DNA of 64,000 nt from Mesorhizobium sp. B2-1-1 (GCF_006442975.2 NZ_CP083954.1:2983501-3047500); one strand, 5' to 3'; counted from the stretch's first letter, positions 27,465 to 36,905 are shown. Notes: a model not told the origin generated them from the letters alone. Made by a program: numbers and translations.

Positions 27465-27950
27465 TCAAGCCGTCTTGCGTTTGATGCCGATCGAGCGGCC
27501 TGCGCGTTCGGGCATCGGCAAGGCTGCGTGAGCGGCGCGCATCGCTTCGATCTTGGCCAGCACGTCGGCGGGGAAGGGGGCTACCTTGGGCCCGGACATG
27601 TCGACATGCAGTGCAAGCTGCTCGGACGTGGCGGCGAGCCAGCCGTCGGCATGGCGGATTTCCTGGTAGAACCGCAGCCGCTTCTCGTCATGGTCGATGA
27701 GCTGGAAGGAGACCGTGACCTTGTGGTCGAGATGCAGTTCCTGCACGTAGCAGACATGGACTTCGGCGGTGTAGATGGTGAGGCGACGGTTCTTGACATA
27801 GTCCAGCCCCATGCCCATCGCCTCGAAGGCTTCATCCGAACAGCGGTCGAACAGGACGTTGTAGTAGGCCATGTTGAGATGGCCGTTATAATCGATCCAG
27901 TCCTTCTCGATAGCCATTGGCTGAGAAACAAAAGGGGCGGGGATCGGCAT
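27465..27950 (-). CDS. Hotdog-fold acyl-CoA thioesterase
   Basis: This 161-residue single hotdog-domain protein of the 4-hydroxybenzoyl-CoA thioesterase type has the catalytic-loop signature DWIDYNGHLNMAYYNVLFD near residue 17; its Asp/Asn-Gly-His pattern is typical. It would hydrolyse an acyl-CoA, and related rhizobial proteins act on betainyl-CoA in carnitine breakdown. No carnitine dehydrogenase lies nearby, so the substrate stays open. The upstream region carries a palindromic repeat element. Confidence 0.85.
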   Translation of the reverse strand: MPIPAPFVSQPMAIEKDWIDYNGHLNMAYYNVLFDRCSDEAFEAMGMGLDYVKNRRLTIYTAEVHVCYVQELHLDHKVTVSFQLIDHDEKRLRFYQEIRHADGWLAATSEQLALHVDMSGPKVAPFPADVLAKIEAMRAAHAALPMPERAGRSIGIKRKTA

Positions 27951-28037
27951 GGCAACTTCCTTGTTCTGGTGCTGGACAGAGCGTGGTTGTAAGAGCGGTT
28001 CATCGTTTCACGGAAACGTCGGACCGCCTCTTTGATA

Positions 28038-28103
28038 CAATTCCCCAGGGAAAGCGCTAGGCGCTTTTCCGGGGAAAACCGCTTCACACTTTTCCTGGAA
28101 TTG
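28038..28103. repeat. Intergenic palindromic repeat element
   Basis: Inverted ends CAATTCC (28038-28044) and GGAATTG (28097-28103) enclose an inner hairpin, AAAGCGC-TAG-GCGCTTT (28051-28067), and the segment ACCGCTTCACACTTTTCCTG. I recognise this as a repeat common in Mesorhizobium-type intergenic regions; its copy number cannot be measured here. It lies between the divergent thioesterase and flavoprotein genes. Confidence 0.65.
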
Positions 28104-28165
28104 CGTTAGGCATCATCCATAAATGCATGACAAGCATGGACACTGGTCCATTCGCGGAGGAATTC

Positions 28166-29581
28166 ATGGCCCTGAGCGACCTCAATCCGGTCGAGCGCAA
28201 CGAAGAAGGCATCGCCGCCGTGCTCGGCATCCTCAAGCAGCGGTTTGGCGAGCGCTTTCAGACCGGCCAGGCGGTTCGCTCCCAGCATGCGCATACGACA
28301 ACCTACATCCCGACGCAGGCGCCGGACGGCGTCGTCTTCCCGGAAACGACCGCCGAGGTACAGGAGATCGTGCGCGCCTGCGCCGCGCACCGCGTGCCGG
28401 TGATCGCCTTCGGCGTCGGCTCCTCGCTCGAAGGCCACACCAACGCGCCGGGCGGCGGCATCTCGGTCGACACTTCCCGGATGAACCGGATCCTCTCGGT
28501 CAATCCGCAGGATCTCGACTGCACGGTCGAGCCCGGGGTGACTCGCGAGGATCTCAACCGGCATCTGCGCGACACCGGCCTGTTTTTTCCAATCGATCCC
28601 GGCGCCAATGCCTCGCTGGGCGGCATGGCGGCGACACGGGCCTCAGGCACCAACGCGGTGCGCTACGGTACGATGCGCGAGAACGTGCTATCGCTGACGG
28701 CCGTCATGGCCGATGGCGAGGCGGTGACCACTGGCAAGCGGGCAAAAAAGAGCTCGGCCGGCTATGACCTGACACGGCTGCTGGTCGGCTCGGAAGGCAC
28801 GCTCGGCATCATCACCTCGCTGACCTTGAGGCTGCAAGGGATTCCGCAGGCGATTTCCGGTGGTGTCTGCCCGTTTCCGAGCGTCGAAGCGGCTTGCAAC
28901 GCCGTCATCGCGACGATCCAGATGGGCATTCCGGTGGCGCGCATCGAACTGGTCAACGCGCTGCAGATGCGGGCGATGAAGACATATTCCAAGCTCGACT
29001 ATCCCGAAAGCCCGTGCCTGTTCGTCGAATTCCATGGCAGTGATGCCGGCGTTGCCGAGCAGGCCGAGACCTTCGGCATGATCGCCGAGGAGAATGGCGG
29101 CGGACCGTTCCTGTGGACCAGTGTCGCCGAGGAGCGCACCAAACTTTGGAAGGCCAGACATGACGCCTATTGGTCGTCGCTGACGCTGCGGCCAGGCGCC
29201 AAGGGCCTGTCGACCGACGTCTGCGTTCCGATCTCGCGTTTTGCCGAATGCGTCACCGAAACCGAGGCCGATATCGCCGAAATGGGGCTTGTCGCGCCGA
29301 TCGTCGGCCATGCCGGCGACGGCAATTTCCACGTCCTGGTGCTGATGGACGTGAACGACCCGAAGGAAATCGCGCTGTCGGAAAAGTTCGTGGCGCGGCT
29401 CAACATGCGGGCCATCGCCATGGAGGGCACCTGCACCGGCGAGCACGGCATCGGCCAAGGCAAGATCGGCTTCCTGCGCCATGAGCTCGGCCACGGCGTC
29501 GACATCATGCGCACGATCAAGCAGGCGCTCGATCCGCTCGATATCATGAACCCGGGCAAGATCCTGCCGGCTGCCGAGTAG
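28166..29581 (+). CDS. FAD-binding oxidoreductase (GlcD/D-lactate dehydrogenase type)
   Basis: This is a 471-residue flavoprotein. The N-terminal PCMH/FAD_binding_4 domain has VIAFGVGSSLEGHTNAPGGG near residue 80 and GGMAATRASGTNAVRYG near residue 155. The C-terminal FAD-oxidase C domain has VGHAGDGNFHV and GTCTGEHGIGQGK blocks. It oxidises a 2-hydroxy acid such as D-lactate or glycolate. The glycolate oxidase partners GlcE and GlcF are absent, which favours a stand-alone D-lactate (cytochrome) dehydrogenase. The ATG at 28166 has a GGAGG site five bases upstream; an ATG at 28127 is in frame but unsupported. Confidence 0.9.
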   Translation: MALSDLNPVERNEEGIAAVLGILKQRFGERFQTGQAVRSQHAHTTTYIPTQAPDGVVFPETTAEVQEIVRACAAHRVPVIAFGVGSSLEGHTNAPGGGISVDTSRMNRILSVNPQDLDCTVEPGVTREDLNRHLRDTGLFFPIDPGANASLGGMAATRASGTNAVRYGTMRENVLSLTAVMADGEAVTTGKRAKKSSAGYDLTRLLVGSEGTLGIITSLTLRLQGIPQAISGGVCPFPSVEAACNAVIATIQMGIPVARIELVNALQMRAMKTYSKLDYPESPCLFVEFHGSDAGVAEQAETFGMIAEENGGGPFLWTSVAEERTKLWKARHDAYWSSLTLRPGAKGLSTDVCVPISRFAECVTETEADIAEMGLVAPIVGHAGDGNFHVLVLMDVNDPKEIALSEKFVARLNMRAIAMEGTCTGEHGIGQGKIGFLRHELGHGVDIMRTIKQALDPLDIMNPGKILPAAE

Positions 29582-29680
29582 ACGCCGTCATCGGCTCGTC
29601 TTGACCCCACCTCCAATCGGGCCGAGACTCCGTGTGCTGAAGGCCCAGAAGACGGGCAACCCAAGCGGAGGAGTGGTGTC

Positions 29681-30202
29681 ATGGCGATTTCACGCAAGGA
29701 AGAAGCGCGCGCGCTGAGTGCCGACGAACACGAGCTGGTGGAAAAATCGCACCATCCGGCGGTCCAGGACCTTTCCGACGCCGATCTGTCCGGCCTCGTC
29801 AAACGCCTGCGGGAGCGGCGCGACAAGGCGCAGACCGAGGCGCGTCGACGCCGGCGCGAAATCCGGGGCAAGGGCACACCGAAAGGGGCTGTCGCTTCAA
29901 AGGCCGATGGCGGCTCTCAGTTGAAGCTTGCGGTGCTGGCGATGGCCATGCGGCGGTTGAATGGCGAGGCCGAACGGCGCCGCCAGTTGACGGCGCGCGT
30001 CTCATTGGTCGACAGCGCGCGCAAGGCGCTGGCCCTGAAGCAGAAAGCGCCGACGGATGGTCCAGCGTTCAACGCGCGCACTGCGCACAAGGGCATGCGA
30101 GCGGTGGCAAACCAGAGGACGCCGAATCTGGTTCGGCCGGCCGAGCTCGGCCGACAACGCAAAGCGGCCAAGGTGGCGCAGGCAAAGCGCGACGCGCGTT
30201 GA
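29681..30202 (+). CDS. Conserved hypothetical basic protein
   Basis: This 173-residue protein is rich in Arg, Lys and Ala and has no signal peptide or membrane segment. It begins AISRKEEARALSADEHELVE and carries the motif HHPAVQDLSDADLSGLVKRL; the middle and end are highly basic (RRRRREIRGKG, RQRKAAKVAQAKRDAR). I recognise it only as a conserved rhizobial hypothetical; nucleic-acid binding is possible from composition alone. The ATG follows GGAGGAG by eight bases. Confidence 0.7.
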   Translation: MAISRKEEARALSADEHELVEKSHHPAVQDLSDADLSGLVKRLRERRDKAQTEARRRRREIRGKGTPKGAVASKADGGSQLKLAVLAMAMRRLNGEAERRRQLTARVSLVDSARKALALKQKAPTDGPAFNARTAHKGMRAVANQRTPNLVRPAELGRQRKAAKVAQAKRDAR

Positions 30203-30227
30203 ATTCGCACTGATGACGCCGATGATC

Positions 30228-30250
30228 GCGTGCTGATCTCCGCAGCACGC
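30228..30250. other. Hairpin between convergent genes
   Basis: A 7-bp stem GCGTGCT/AGCACGC with a nine-base loop lies after the basic hypothetical gene and before the end of the convergent DyP gene. It has no T-run on either side, so terminator function is uncertain. Confidence 0.3.
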
Positions 30251-30314
30251 CGAAGCACGACAAACGCTTCTCCGCCGGCACGTGGTCGACAGGCCGCTTT
30301 GCTGTGTGCGTCGT

Positions 30315-31298
30315 TTACCGAGTGGCCAACTTCTCTGGCGCTGCTTCGGCAAGCACCTGCAGCATCGGCCGTGTCGGTGCGAAGAATGTCGTGCCGGTGT
30401 GAGGGGTGGAGAAATCAAGCAGCCGGTCGTAGGCGCCGGGCGGATCGCCGACATACATGCGCTGCAGCATCTTCTCGATCACCCAGAGATATCTCGAATA
30501 GCCGATGAAGTAGGTGCCGAATTCCCGTTGCCCCGGCCGGCCGAACGGCATGTTGTCGCGCAATATGTCATGTTCGGTGCCGTCGGCATCCTCGATGGTG
30601 GCGAGCGACTTGTGCGATTTGCGCGGCGCTTCGTCATCATCGATTTCGATGTTGTCGATCTTGGTTCGGCCGATGATCGCCTCCTGCACGGGCGTGGGGA
30701 TTCGCGCCCACGCCTGGAGATCGTGCAGGTATTTTTGAACGACGACATAGCTGCCGCCGGCAAAATCGGGATCTTCGTCGCCAACGAGCGCCGAGGCGGG
30801 CAGATCGAGGCCGGTGGGGTTGGCTGTGCCGTCGACGAAACCGAGCAGGTCGCGGGCATCGAAATAACGGAAGCCCGAGACTTCGTCGACGACGGTCACG
30901 CCGGGACCAAGCCTGTCCAGCAGGATACGCTCGAACTCGAAGCACATGTCGGGCCGCTCGGAGCGGATATGGAAGAGAAGGTCGCCCGGCGTGGTGGGCG
31001 CGGCGTGAACCGCTCCCTTGATCGGCGCGAACCGCTTCAACTCCGCCGGCCGCCGGCCGGGGCTGAGCCGGTTCCATAGATCGTGGCCGATGCCGGCGAT
31101 GCAGGACAGGCGGCCGCCGAGGTCGCGGAACCCGACAGTCTTGACCATGTCGTCAAGGTCGCCGAGCACGGAACAAACCCTTGCGAGAACCGGCTGTTCA
31201 TCGGCTATGGTGACGACAAGGAAAATCGCTGATTGCGAAAGCGGCGCGTCGACGCTCTGCGCATCGATCGGCACACGGTCCCAGTTCTTCCCCGACAT
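30315..31298 (-). CDS. Dyp-type haem peroxidase
   Basis: This 327-residue protein has the dye-decolourising peroxidase signature GFVDGTANP (GxxDG, catalytic Asp) near residue 163. The later blocks FAGGSYVVVQKYLHDL and FGTYFIGYSRYL are also present, with the latter near the haem pocket. The sequence resembles the B-type (YfeX-like) class. It would use hydrogen peroxide to oxidise dyes, phenols or porphyrins in the cytoplasm. The start at 31298 has GGAG about nine bases upstream. The C-terminus (EAAPEKLATR) has no obvious encapsulin-targeting tag. Confidence 0.92.
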   Translation of the reverse strand: MSGKNWDRVPIDAQSVDAPLSQSAIFLVVTIADEQPVLARVCSVLGDLDDMVKTVGFRDLGGRLSCIAGIGHDLWNRLSPGRRPAELKRFAPIKGAVHAAPTTPGDLLFHIRSERPDMCFEFERILLDRLGPGVTVVDEVSGFRYFDARDLLGFVDGTANPTGLDLPASALVGDEDPDFAGGSYVVVQKYLHDLQAWARIPTPVQEAIIGRTKIDNIEIDDDEAPRKSHKSLATIEDADGTEHDILRDNMPFGRPGQREFGTYFIGYSRYLWVIEKMLQRMYVGDPPGAYDRLLDFSTPHTGTTFFAPTRPMLQVLAEAAPEKLATR

Positions 31299-31522
31299 CC
31301 CCAATTCTCCGCTTTTCCAGGATTGTTTCAGACGATCCCGGATCGGAAAACGCCGCGACCGAAACAGGGCGAGGACGCCCAAAGCAAGGTATCGCGATCA
31401 AGAGCGACCGCGCAACATCGAACGCCGTCCATGGTTGTCGCCGACGACGATCGAATTGCCTCTTTATCGACACGCGGATGCAGGTAGAGTGCGGCTGATT
31501 TCAACCAAACCGTTCGGAACTG

Positions 31523-34500
31523 ATGCTCGCACGCCTGTTCGTGATCTTTGGTGGCCTGTTCGTGCTGGTGCTGTGCGCGGCGCTGGTGGGGCCGTATTTT
31601 GTCGACTGGTCCGGCTATCGGGCGCAGTTCGAGCGCGAAGCGAGCGCCATTCTCGGCCGCAAGGTGACCGTGCAGGGCGACGCCACGGCGCGCTTGTTGC
31701 CGTTTCCGTCGGTAACCTTCTCCAATGTCGCCGTTGCCGGCGGCCCCGCCGGCCAGCCGGCGATGACCGTCGAGACGTTTTCGATGGATGCGGAACTGGC
31801 GCCGTTCCTGCGTGGCGAGGTGCTGATTTTCGACATGCGGCTGGTGCGGCCGAAAGCGACGATCGACATCGCCGCCAATGGTACCGTCGACTGGGCGATG
31901 CGGCCGTCCTCGCCCTTCAATCTCAACCAGATCTCGATCGAGAAGCTGACGGTGACGGAAGGGCAGATCGAGTTGCGTCATGCCGCCGGCGGACGCAGCC
32001 ACACCATGTCCGAGATCAATTCGACCATTTCGGCCAAATCGCTGGCGGGCCCGTGGCGCATGGATGGCACGTTGAGGTTCGACGGCCTGCGCACGACGGT
32101 TGCCGCCACGACCGGCAAGGCCGAAGCCAACGGCCAGATGCGGTTTCGGCTCAAGGCCGATCCCGACGCGTATCCGCTGGTCATCGAAACCGACGGCAAC
32201 GCCGGCATCGTCAACGGTGCCGCCATCTACTCCGGACAGTTCAAGATTTCCGGCGCCGATAAGAACTCAGCCCAGTTGCGGGGCACCGATGGCGAGACGG
32301 TGAAGGTCGGCACCGGCAAGTCCAATCCCGGCTTTCGGGTTAACGGCAAGTTCGCGCTCGATCACCAGAAGCTCGGCATCGATGAATTCCGCTTCGAGAC
32401 CGGACCCCTCGACAATCCCTATACCGCCGACGGCAAGGCCTCGATCGATCTCGGCCAGAAGCCGAGCTTCGCCATCGAGGCCAATGGCGCGCAGGTGCAG
32501 TTCGACGAGGCCGTGGGTGCGGCGGCAGGCGCCGGCCTGACACTGGATCACCGCATTGCCGGACTGGAACAGGCCTTGCTCGACCTGCCTAAGCCGACCA
32601 TTCCCGGAACGGTCGAGGTCAGGTTGCCGGCCGTGGTGGCCGGTGACACCACGGTTCGCGACGTTCATCTTTCCGCCGAGCCGGTCGATGGCGGCTGGTC
32701 GGTGAAATCGCTCGCCGCGACACTGCCCGGCCGCGCCACGCTGGAGGCCGACGGCCTGCTCAGCGTCGAGAACCATTTCGGCTTCACCGGTTCGCTGCTG
32801 CTGGCGGTGGCGCAGCCTTCCGGCTTCGCTGCCTGGTTGTCGAAGGACGTCGACGAGGCGATCCGGCGTCTGCCCGCCGCCGGCTTCCGGGCTAAAGTCG
32901 ATCTCTCCGAAAAGCGCCAGGCCTTCAGCGATCTCGAACTGGTCCTGGGCAAAGCGACGTTTTCCGGCCGCATCGATTCCAGCCAGCCCGACGACGCCAG
33001 GCCCTCGGTGCTGATGCGGCTGGAAGGCGGCGATCTCGATGTCGACGGGCTAGCGGCCTTCGCTTCGATCTTCATCAGCGACAAGGGCGCCAACCGATTT
33101 GCCGATCGCGACCTCGATTTCCAGATCAAGGCGGGACCGGTCAGTGCCGGAGGCTTGACCGCCGACACGGTCGACACCGCGCTCAGGCTGCGCGACGGGC
33201 TGCTTGAGATCGACCGACTGTCGGTGGGCGGGCTGGCCGGCGCGTCGATCAGCGCCACAGGCCGGATCAAGGATTTTCCGGCGAGCCCGACCGGCAAGCT
33301 TGACGCCTCCGTGGTCGCCGTCGACCTGAAGCCGCTGATAGACGTGGCGGCGCAGCATTATGCCGACAATGCCGTGCTCAAGGGACTGGCAAGCCGCGCC
33401 GCTGCTTATCCCGACCTGTTCCAGGATTCGCGCGTCGATCTTGTGGTGAGTGCTGCCGACAATGGCGACGGCACAACAGGGCTTGCTGTGAGCGGGCAAG
33501 GCAAGGCCGGCGGATCGTCCTTTTCCGCCTCGCTGTCGGGGAAGGGAGCGGTCGACAAGTTTCTTGAAGCGCCTGTGGCGCTGACCTTCAATGCCAGGAA
33601 CCCCGACGCCACAGCGCTGCTGGCACTTTACGGCTTGCCGGCGCTGCCGCTCGGCATGCTCGGCGAGGCAAGCACCGACATCCAGGCCAAGGGCACGCTG
33701 GGCGGCGGCCTTGCGACGAGCTTCAGCCTTGCCGGCAACGACTTCAACGCCGGTTTCGACGGCACCGTAGCCGACACGCCCCAAGGTCCGGTCGCGAAGG
33801 GCAAGGTCAGCCTCGATGCGGCCGACATCGAGCCCTGGCTGATGACATCGGGCATAGGCCTGCCGGGCATGGGGACAGGCACGTCGACGTCGCTCACCGC
33901 GCAGGCCGATTACGGCAACGGCCTACTGGTGCTCTCCGGCCTCAACGCCGCCATCAACGAAGCTGCGGTGTCGGGTGACGTGAACATCGACGTCAAGGAG
34001 GGGATTGACGGCAAGGATGGCGTGCCGCATCTGGCCGGCTCACTGGCGCTCGACGAACTTGATCTCGACCCGATCGCGGTGGCGCTGTTCGGCGATTCCG
34101 CGTTCACGGACAAGAGCGGAGACAATAAAGGCGGTGTGTGGCCGTCGGCCCCGTTCAGCCAGAAATCCAGCCTTCCATTCACGGCCGATCTCGACTTGAC
34201 CACGGCTTCCCTTGCCGCAGGGCCATTCGCGACCGCCTATGACGCGGCCTTGTCGCTGAAGCTCGACCGGGAAGGCATCCGCGTGTCCGATCTCAAGGCG
34301 AAATTCCTTGGCGGTGCGCTGACAGGCCTGTTCGAATTGAAAAACAATGACGGCACTGGGCTTTTCACCGGCCAGATGAAGCTCGCGGGTGCCGATTTGC
34401 CAGCCGTGCTGCCGGATGCCGGCATCGACGGCAAGGGGGATGTCTCGGCGGCGTTTTCGACAAGCGGCAAATCGGTCGACGCGATGATCGCCGCTCTGTC

Positions 34501-35365
34501 GGGTTCGGGCACGGCGGCGCTGAAGGGCATCACGGTCGCCGGCGTCAATCCGGATGCGTTCAGCACCTTCCTCGCCAAGGCCGACGCGATCGGCCGCGAT
34601 ATCGATGCAGCCAAGACAGCCGGCTTCGCCCCTGCTATCGCGGCAGATGGCAGTTTCGCGGCAAAGGATACCGACATCGCCTTCACCATTGCAGGTGGCA
34701 CGCTACGGGCGCCGCCGATCAGCCTCGAAAATCCTTCGGCGACCTTGTCCGCCGATATCACGGCGGACCTCAATGCCGATACGGTCTCCGCCAAGGGCGC
34801 GGTCACCTACCGGCCCGGCGACGAAGCGCTCGTCGGTTCCGAACCGGCGATGAATTTCAGCGTCGAGGGGCCGTTCGGCGCCGTCAAACGGCAGTTCGAC
34901 AGCGAACCGCTGGCGCAGTTCCTGACCCAGCGCGCGCTCGAGAAGGAGCAGCAGCGGGTCGAGGCGATGCAGGCCGCGTTGCTGGAGAAGCAGCGGCTGC
35001 GGCGCGAGGTGCGCTATTACGCTGCGTTGCAGGACCAGCGCGACAAGGCGGCCGAGGAGCTGCGACAGCAGGAGGAGGCGGCGCGGCTGAAGGCCGAGGC
35101 CGACGCCAAGGCGAAAGCCGAGGCGGAAGCTCAGGCGCGGGCCGAAGCAGAGGCCAGGGCCAAAGCGGATGCCGAGGCAAAGGCCGAGGAGGCGATGCGG
35201 ACCGCCTCGCAGGAGAAGGCAAGGCTGGAAGCAGAGCGCAAGGGCGCCGAGCAGGCGCCGAACCCGGAACGGGCGCCGCCGCCGGTGGCCAACGACAATC
35301 CGCCTCCGGCCAAACCGCAGTTCAATCCGTCTACGATCGACAATTTGCTGAAGTCTTTGCAGTAG
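31523..35365 (+). CDS. AsmA family protein with C-terminal coiled coil
   Basis: This very large protein (1280 residues) has an N-terminal membrane anchor (LFVIFGGLFVLVLCAALVG, residues 5-23) and an AsmA domain (ILGRKVTVQGDATARLLPFP near residue 43). A long beta-rich periplasmic region is followed by an AsmA C-terminal domain around residues 960-1120. AsmA-like proteins span the periplasm and are implicated in lipid transport and outer-membrane homeostasis. The last 150 residues are unusual: a long Ala/Glu/Lys/Arg coiled coil (repeated AEAEAQARAEAEARAK-like units), then a Pro-rich stretch and a short amphipathic end. The TAG stop lies inside the first unit of an octamer repeat. Confidence 0.9.
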   Translation: MLARLFVIFGGLFVLVLCAALVGPYFVDWSGYRAQFEREASAILGRKVTVQGDATARLLPFPSVTFSNVAVAGGPAGQPAMTVETFSMDAELAPFLRGEVLIFDMRLVRPKATIDIAANGTVDWAMRPSSPFNLNQISIEKLTVTEGQIELRHAAGGRSHTMSEINSTISAKSLAGPWRMDGTLRFDGLRTTVAATTGKAEANGQMRFRLKADPDAYPLVIETDGNAGIVNGAAIYSGQFKISGADKNSAQLRGTDGETVKVGTGKSNPGFRVNGKFALDHQKLGIDEFRFETGPLDNPYTADGKASIDLGQKPSFAIEANGAQVQFDEAVGAAAGAGLTLDHRIAGLEQALLDLPKPTIPGTVEVRLPAVVAGDTTVRDVHLSAEPVDGGWSVKSLAATLPGRATLEADGLLSVENHFGFTGSLLLAVAQPSGFAAWLSKDVDEAIRRLPAAGFRAKVDLSEKRQAFSDLELVLGKATFSGRIDSSQPDDARPSVLMRLEGGDLDVDGLAAFASIFISDKGANRFADRDLDFQIKAGPVSAGGLTADTVDTALRLRDGLLEIDRLSVGGLAGASISATGRIKDFPASPTGKLDASVVAVDLKPLIDVAAQHYADNAVLKGLASRAAAYPDLFQDSRVDLVVSAADNGDGTTGLAVSGQGKAGGSSFSASLSGKGAVDKFLEAPVALTFNARNPDATALLALYGLPALPLGMLGEASTDIQAKGTLGGGLATSFSLAGNDFNAGFDGTVADTPQGPVAKGKVSLDAADIEPWLMTSGIGLPGMGTGTSTSLTAQADYGNGLLVLSGLNAAINEAAVSGDVNIDVKEGIDGKDGVPHLAGSLALDELDLDPIAVALFGDSAFTDKSGDNKGGVWPSAPFSQKSSLPFTADLDLTTASLAAGPFATAYDAALSLKLDREGIRVSDLKAKFLGGALTGLFELKNNDGTGLFTGQMKLAGADLPAVLPDAGIDGKGDVSAAFSTSGKSVDAMIAALSGSGTAALKGITVAGVNPDAFSTFLAKADAIGRDIDAAKTAGFAPAIAADGSFAAKDTDIAFTIAGGTLRAPPISLENPSATLSADITADLNADTVSAKGAVTYRPGDEALVGSEPAMNFSVEGPFGAVKRQFDSEPLAQFLTQRALEKEQQRVEAMQAALLEKQRLRREVRYYAALQDQRDKAAEELRQQEEAARLKAEADAKAKAEAEAQARAEAEARAKADAEAKAEEAMRTASQEKARLEAERKGAEQAPNPERAPPPVANDNPPPAKPQFNPSTIDNLLKSLQ

Positions 35366-35390
35366 GGCAGTAGGGCAGTAGGGCAGTAGG
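35359..35390 (+). repeat. GCAGTAGG (TAGGGCAG) octamer tandem repeat, four units
   Basis: Four perfect copies of GCAGTAGG run from 35359 to 35390. The TAG stop codon of the AsmA gene (35363-35365) is part of the first copy. In the gene's direction the array places TAG in all three frames. Related arrays occur at 49250-49305 and 49371-49390. Confidence 0.9.
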
Positions 35391-35411
35391 CAGGGGATTT
35401 CCCTCGATCGT

Positions 35412-36299
35412 TCAAAGAACGAGCAGTTCGGCGCTGTCGGCGACGTAGCGGGCGTGACGAAAATCGCGGATGGCGGCAAGCTTGCCCTCCTGCCAGACCA
35501 GCAGGATGAAATAGGCTGGTCGCGCAGCCGGGTCGTTGCCGTCGTGAACGAGGACCACCGGCCTGTCCTCGACGAATCCCGGCACGAAACGCCAATCGCG
35601 GAGGCGGGAATAGTTGTGGAAATAGGTAGCCACTTCGTTGGGTCCGGTAAACCGCGTCCTGGCCACCAGCTCCAGGCGAACTTCATCGGCGAGCATGTCG
35701 CGCACGGCGTCGAAATCACGGGCGTTGAAGCGATCGATATAGGCTTCGAGCAACAGGCGTTCGGAGACGCCCAGCCTGGGAACCGGCCGATCCTCGGGCT
35801 CGGCGGCGAGCTGGCGCAGGCGGCCGCGGCCACGATGCAGCGCCGCCTTGACGGCCGGGACGCTGGTGTCCAGCGCGGCGCTGATCTCTTGCAGCGAATA
35901 ACCCAGAACGTCCATCATGATGACGCTGCTGCGCTGCGCGACGGGCAGGCGCATGAAGGTGTGCAGGCCGGCGGCAGCGGCCTGACGGTCGAAGGTGGCG
36001 TTGGCCGGGTCGACGATCATGTCCGGATCCTCATCGGAAAAGGCCTTTTCGCGGGCTCGCCGGCGCAGAAAATCGAGTGCCGTGTTGTGCGCGATGCGGA
36101 ACAGCCAGCCCTCCGGATTTGCGATCTGGCCGGCGTTCGGCAAAGCCTCGAACGCCTTGGCCAGCGCTTCCTGCAACACGTCCTCGCCGTCAAAGACGGA
36201 ACCCGTCATGCGCGCGCAATAGCGGTGCAGCTTTGGGCGCAACTCCCCAAACAGGCGTTCGATGAGCGCGCGGTGCTCGCCAGGAATGAGGATGTTCAT
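35412..36299 (-). CDS. ECF-type sigma-70 factor with C-terminal SnoaL-like domain
   Basis: This 295-residue sigma factor has region 2 (GEDVLQEALAKAFEALP then NPEGWLFRIAHNTALDFLRRR, residues about 38-80) and region 4 (GYSLQEISAALDTSVPAVKAALHRGRGRL with a break, residues about 133-162). A C-terminal SnoaL-like domain of about 110 residues follows (YIDRFNARDFDAVRDMLADE). ECF factors with SnoaL-like extensions (ECF41-like groups) are often controlled by that domain rather than by an anti-sigma factor. A small gene ends 33 bases upstream on the same strand and is probably cotranscribed. Confidence 0.9.
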   Translation of the reverse strand: MNILIPGEHRALIERLFGELRPKLHRYCARMTGSVFDGEDVLQEALAKAFEALPNAGQIANPEGWLFRIAHNTALDFLRRRAREKAFSDEDPDMIVDPANATFDRQAAAAGLHTFMRLPVAQRSSVIMMDVLGYSLQEISAALDTSVPAVKAALHRGRGRLRQLAAEPEDRPVPRLGVSERLLLEAYIDRFNARDFDAVRDMLADEVRLELVARTRFTGPNEVATYFHNYSRLRDWRFVPGFVEDRPVVLVHDGNDPAARPAYFILLVWQEGKLAAIRDFRHARYVADSAELLVL

Positions 36300-36332
36300 A
36301 CGCCCGTCGTTCTCTACATCGCTTGATCGCGC

Positions 36333-36638
36333 CTACTGGTCCAGCATCCGGTAACTGCCTACTACCGTCATCGCCTCGCGATGCGGAGGCTCGATGCAGC
36401 GATCCCTGATGCCGTTCTGAAAAGTCGCGAATGCCGCTAGCCCCGGAAGGGTGCCGGCCTGCTCCTCGGTTGCCGCCTCGACCAGATGGAAGAAGGTACC
36501 GTCGCCGGACCGCCATGTCATGTAGCGAAACCCTTCGGGCGATTTATCCCGCAATTCCCGGAACACGGCCTTGACCAGCCGCTCGTTCTCGTCGACCAGC
36601 TCCGGTTTGGTCCTGTAACGTATCAAATGGTGTTTCAT
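36333..36638 (-). CDS. Small conserved protein, possible ABM-like dimeric alpha/beta barrel
   Basis: This 101-residue protein starts HHLIRYRTKPELVDENERLV and has FRYMTWRSGDGTFFHLVEA near residue 40, a pattern like antibiotic-biosynthesis-monooxygenase-type ferredoxin folds. I am not certain of the family. The start is the ATG at 36638 with AAGGAAC eight bases upstream. The sigma factor gene follows after 33 bases. ECF41-like factors are often paired with small dimeric alpha/beta proteins, which suits this order. Confidence 0.7.
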   Translation of the reverse strand: MKHHLIRYRTKPELVDENERLVKAVFRELRDKSPEGFRYMTWRSGDGTFFHLVEAATEEQAGTLPGLAAFATFQNGIRDRCIEPPHREAMTVVGSYRMLDQ

Positions 36639-36905
36639 CTTGTCTGTTCCTTTGCCGGCCCTGCACCTTGCAGGTCGCTCATGTCCGAGACGAAGCGGCG
36701 GAGCCAAAGGATTCGGGGTTTCCGGAATTTTTTTATGCGGCCCCTTATGTCCCATCTTCCCGATGGTAGCCGGGCTTCGCAAAAGTTGAATGGACGACGG
36801 CGCGTTGCTGACGGCTGTCGCGATCTCATCGTGCGCTCACCGTCGATCGAGGACGGTATGTCGGGCCGGTGGTTGGGCCAACAACGCCCAGGCCATGCGC
36901 GGCAG

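Noticed and set aside
30315..31298. DyP peroxidase as cargo of an encapsulin, linked with the ferritin-like gene
   Set aside because: The C-terminus lacks a recognisable tag, the two genes are 12 kb apart, and no encapsulin is in the window.
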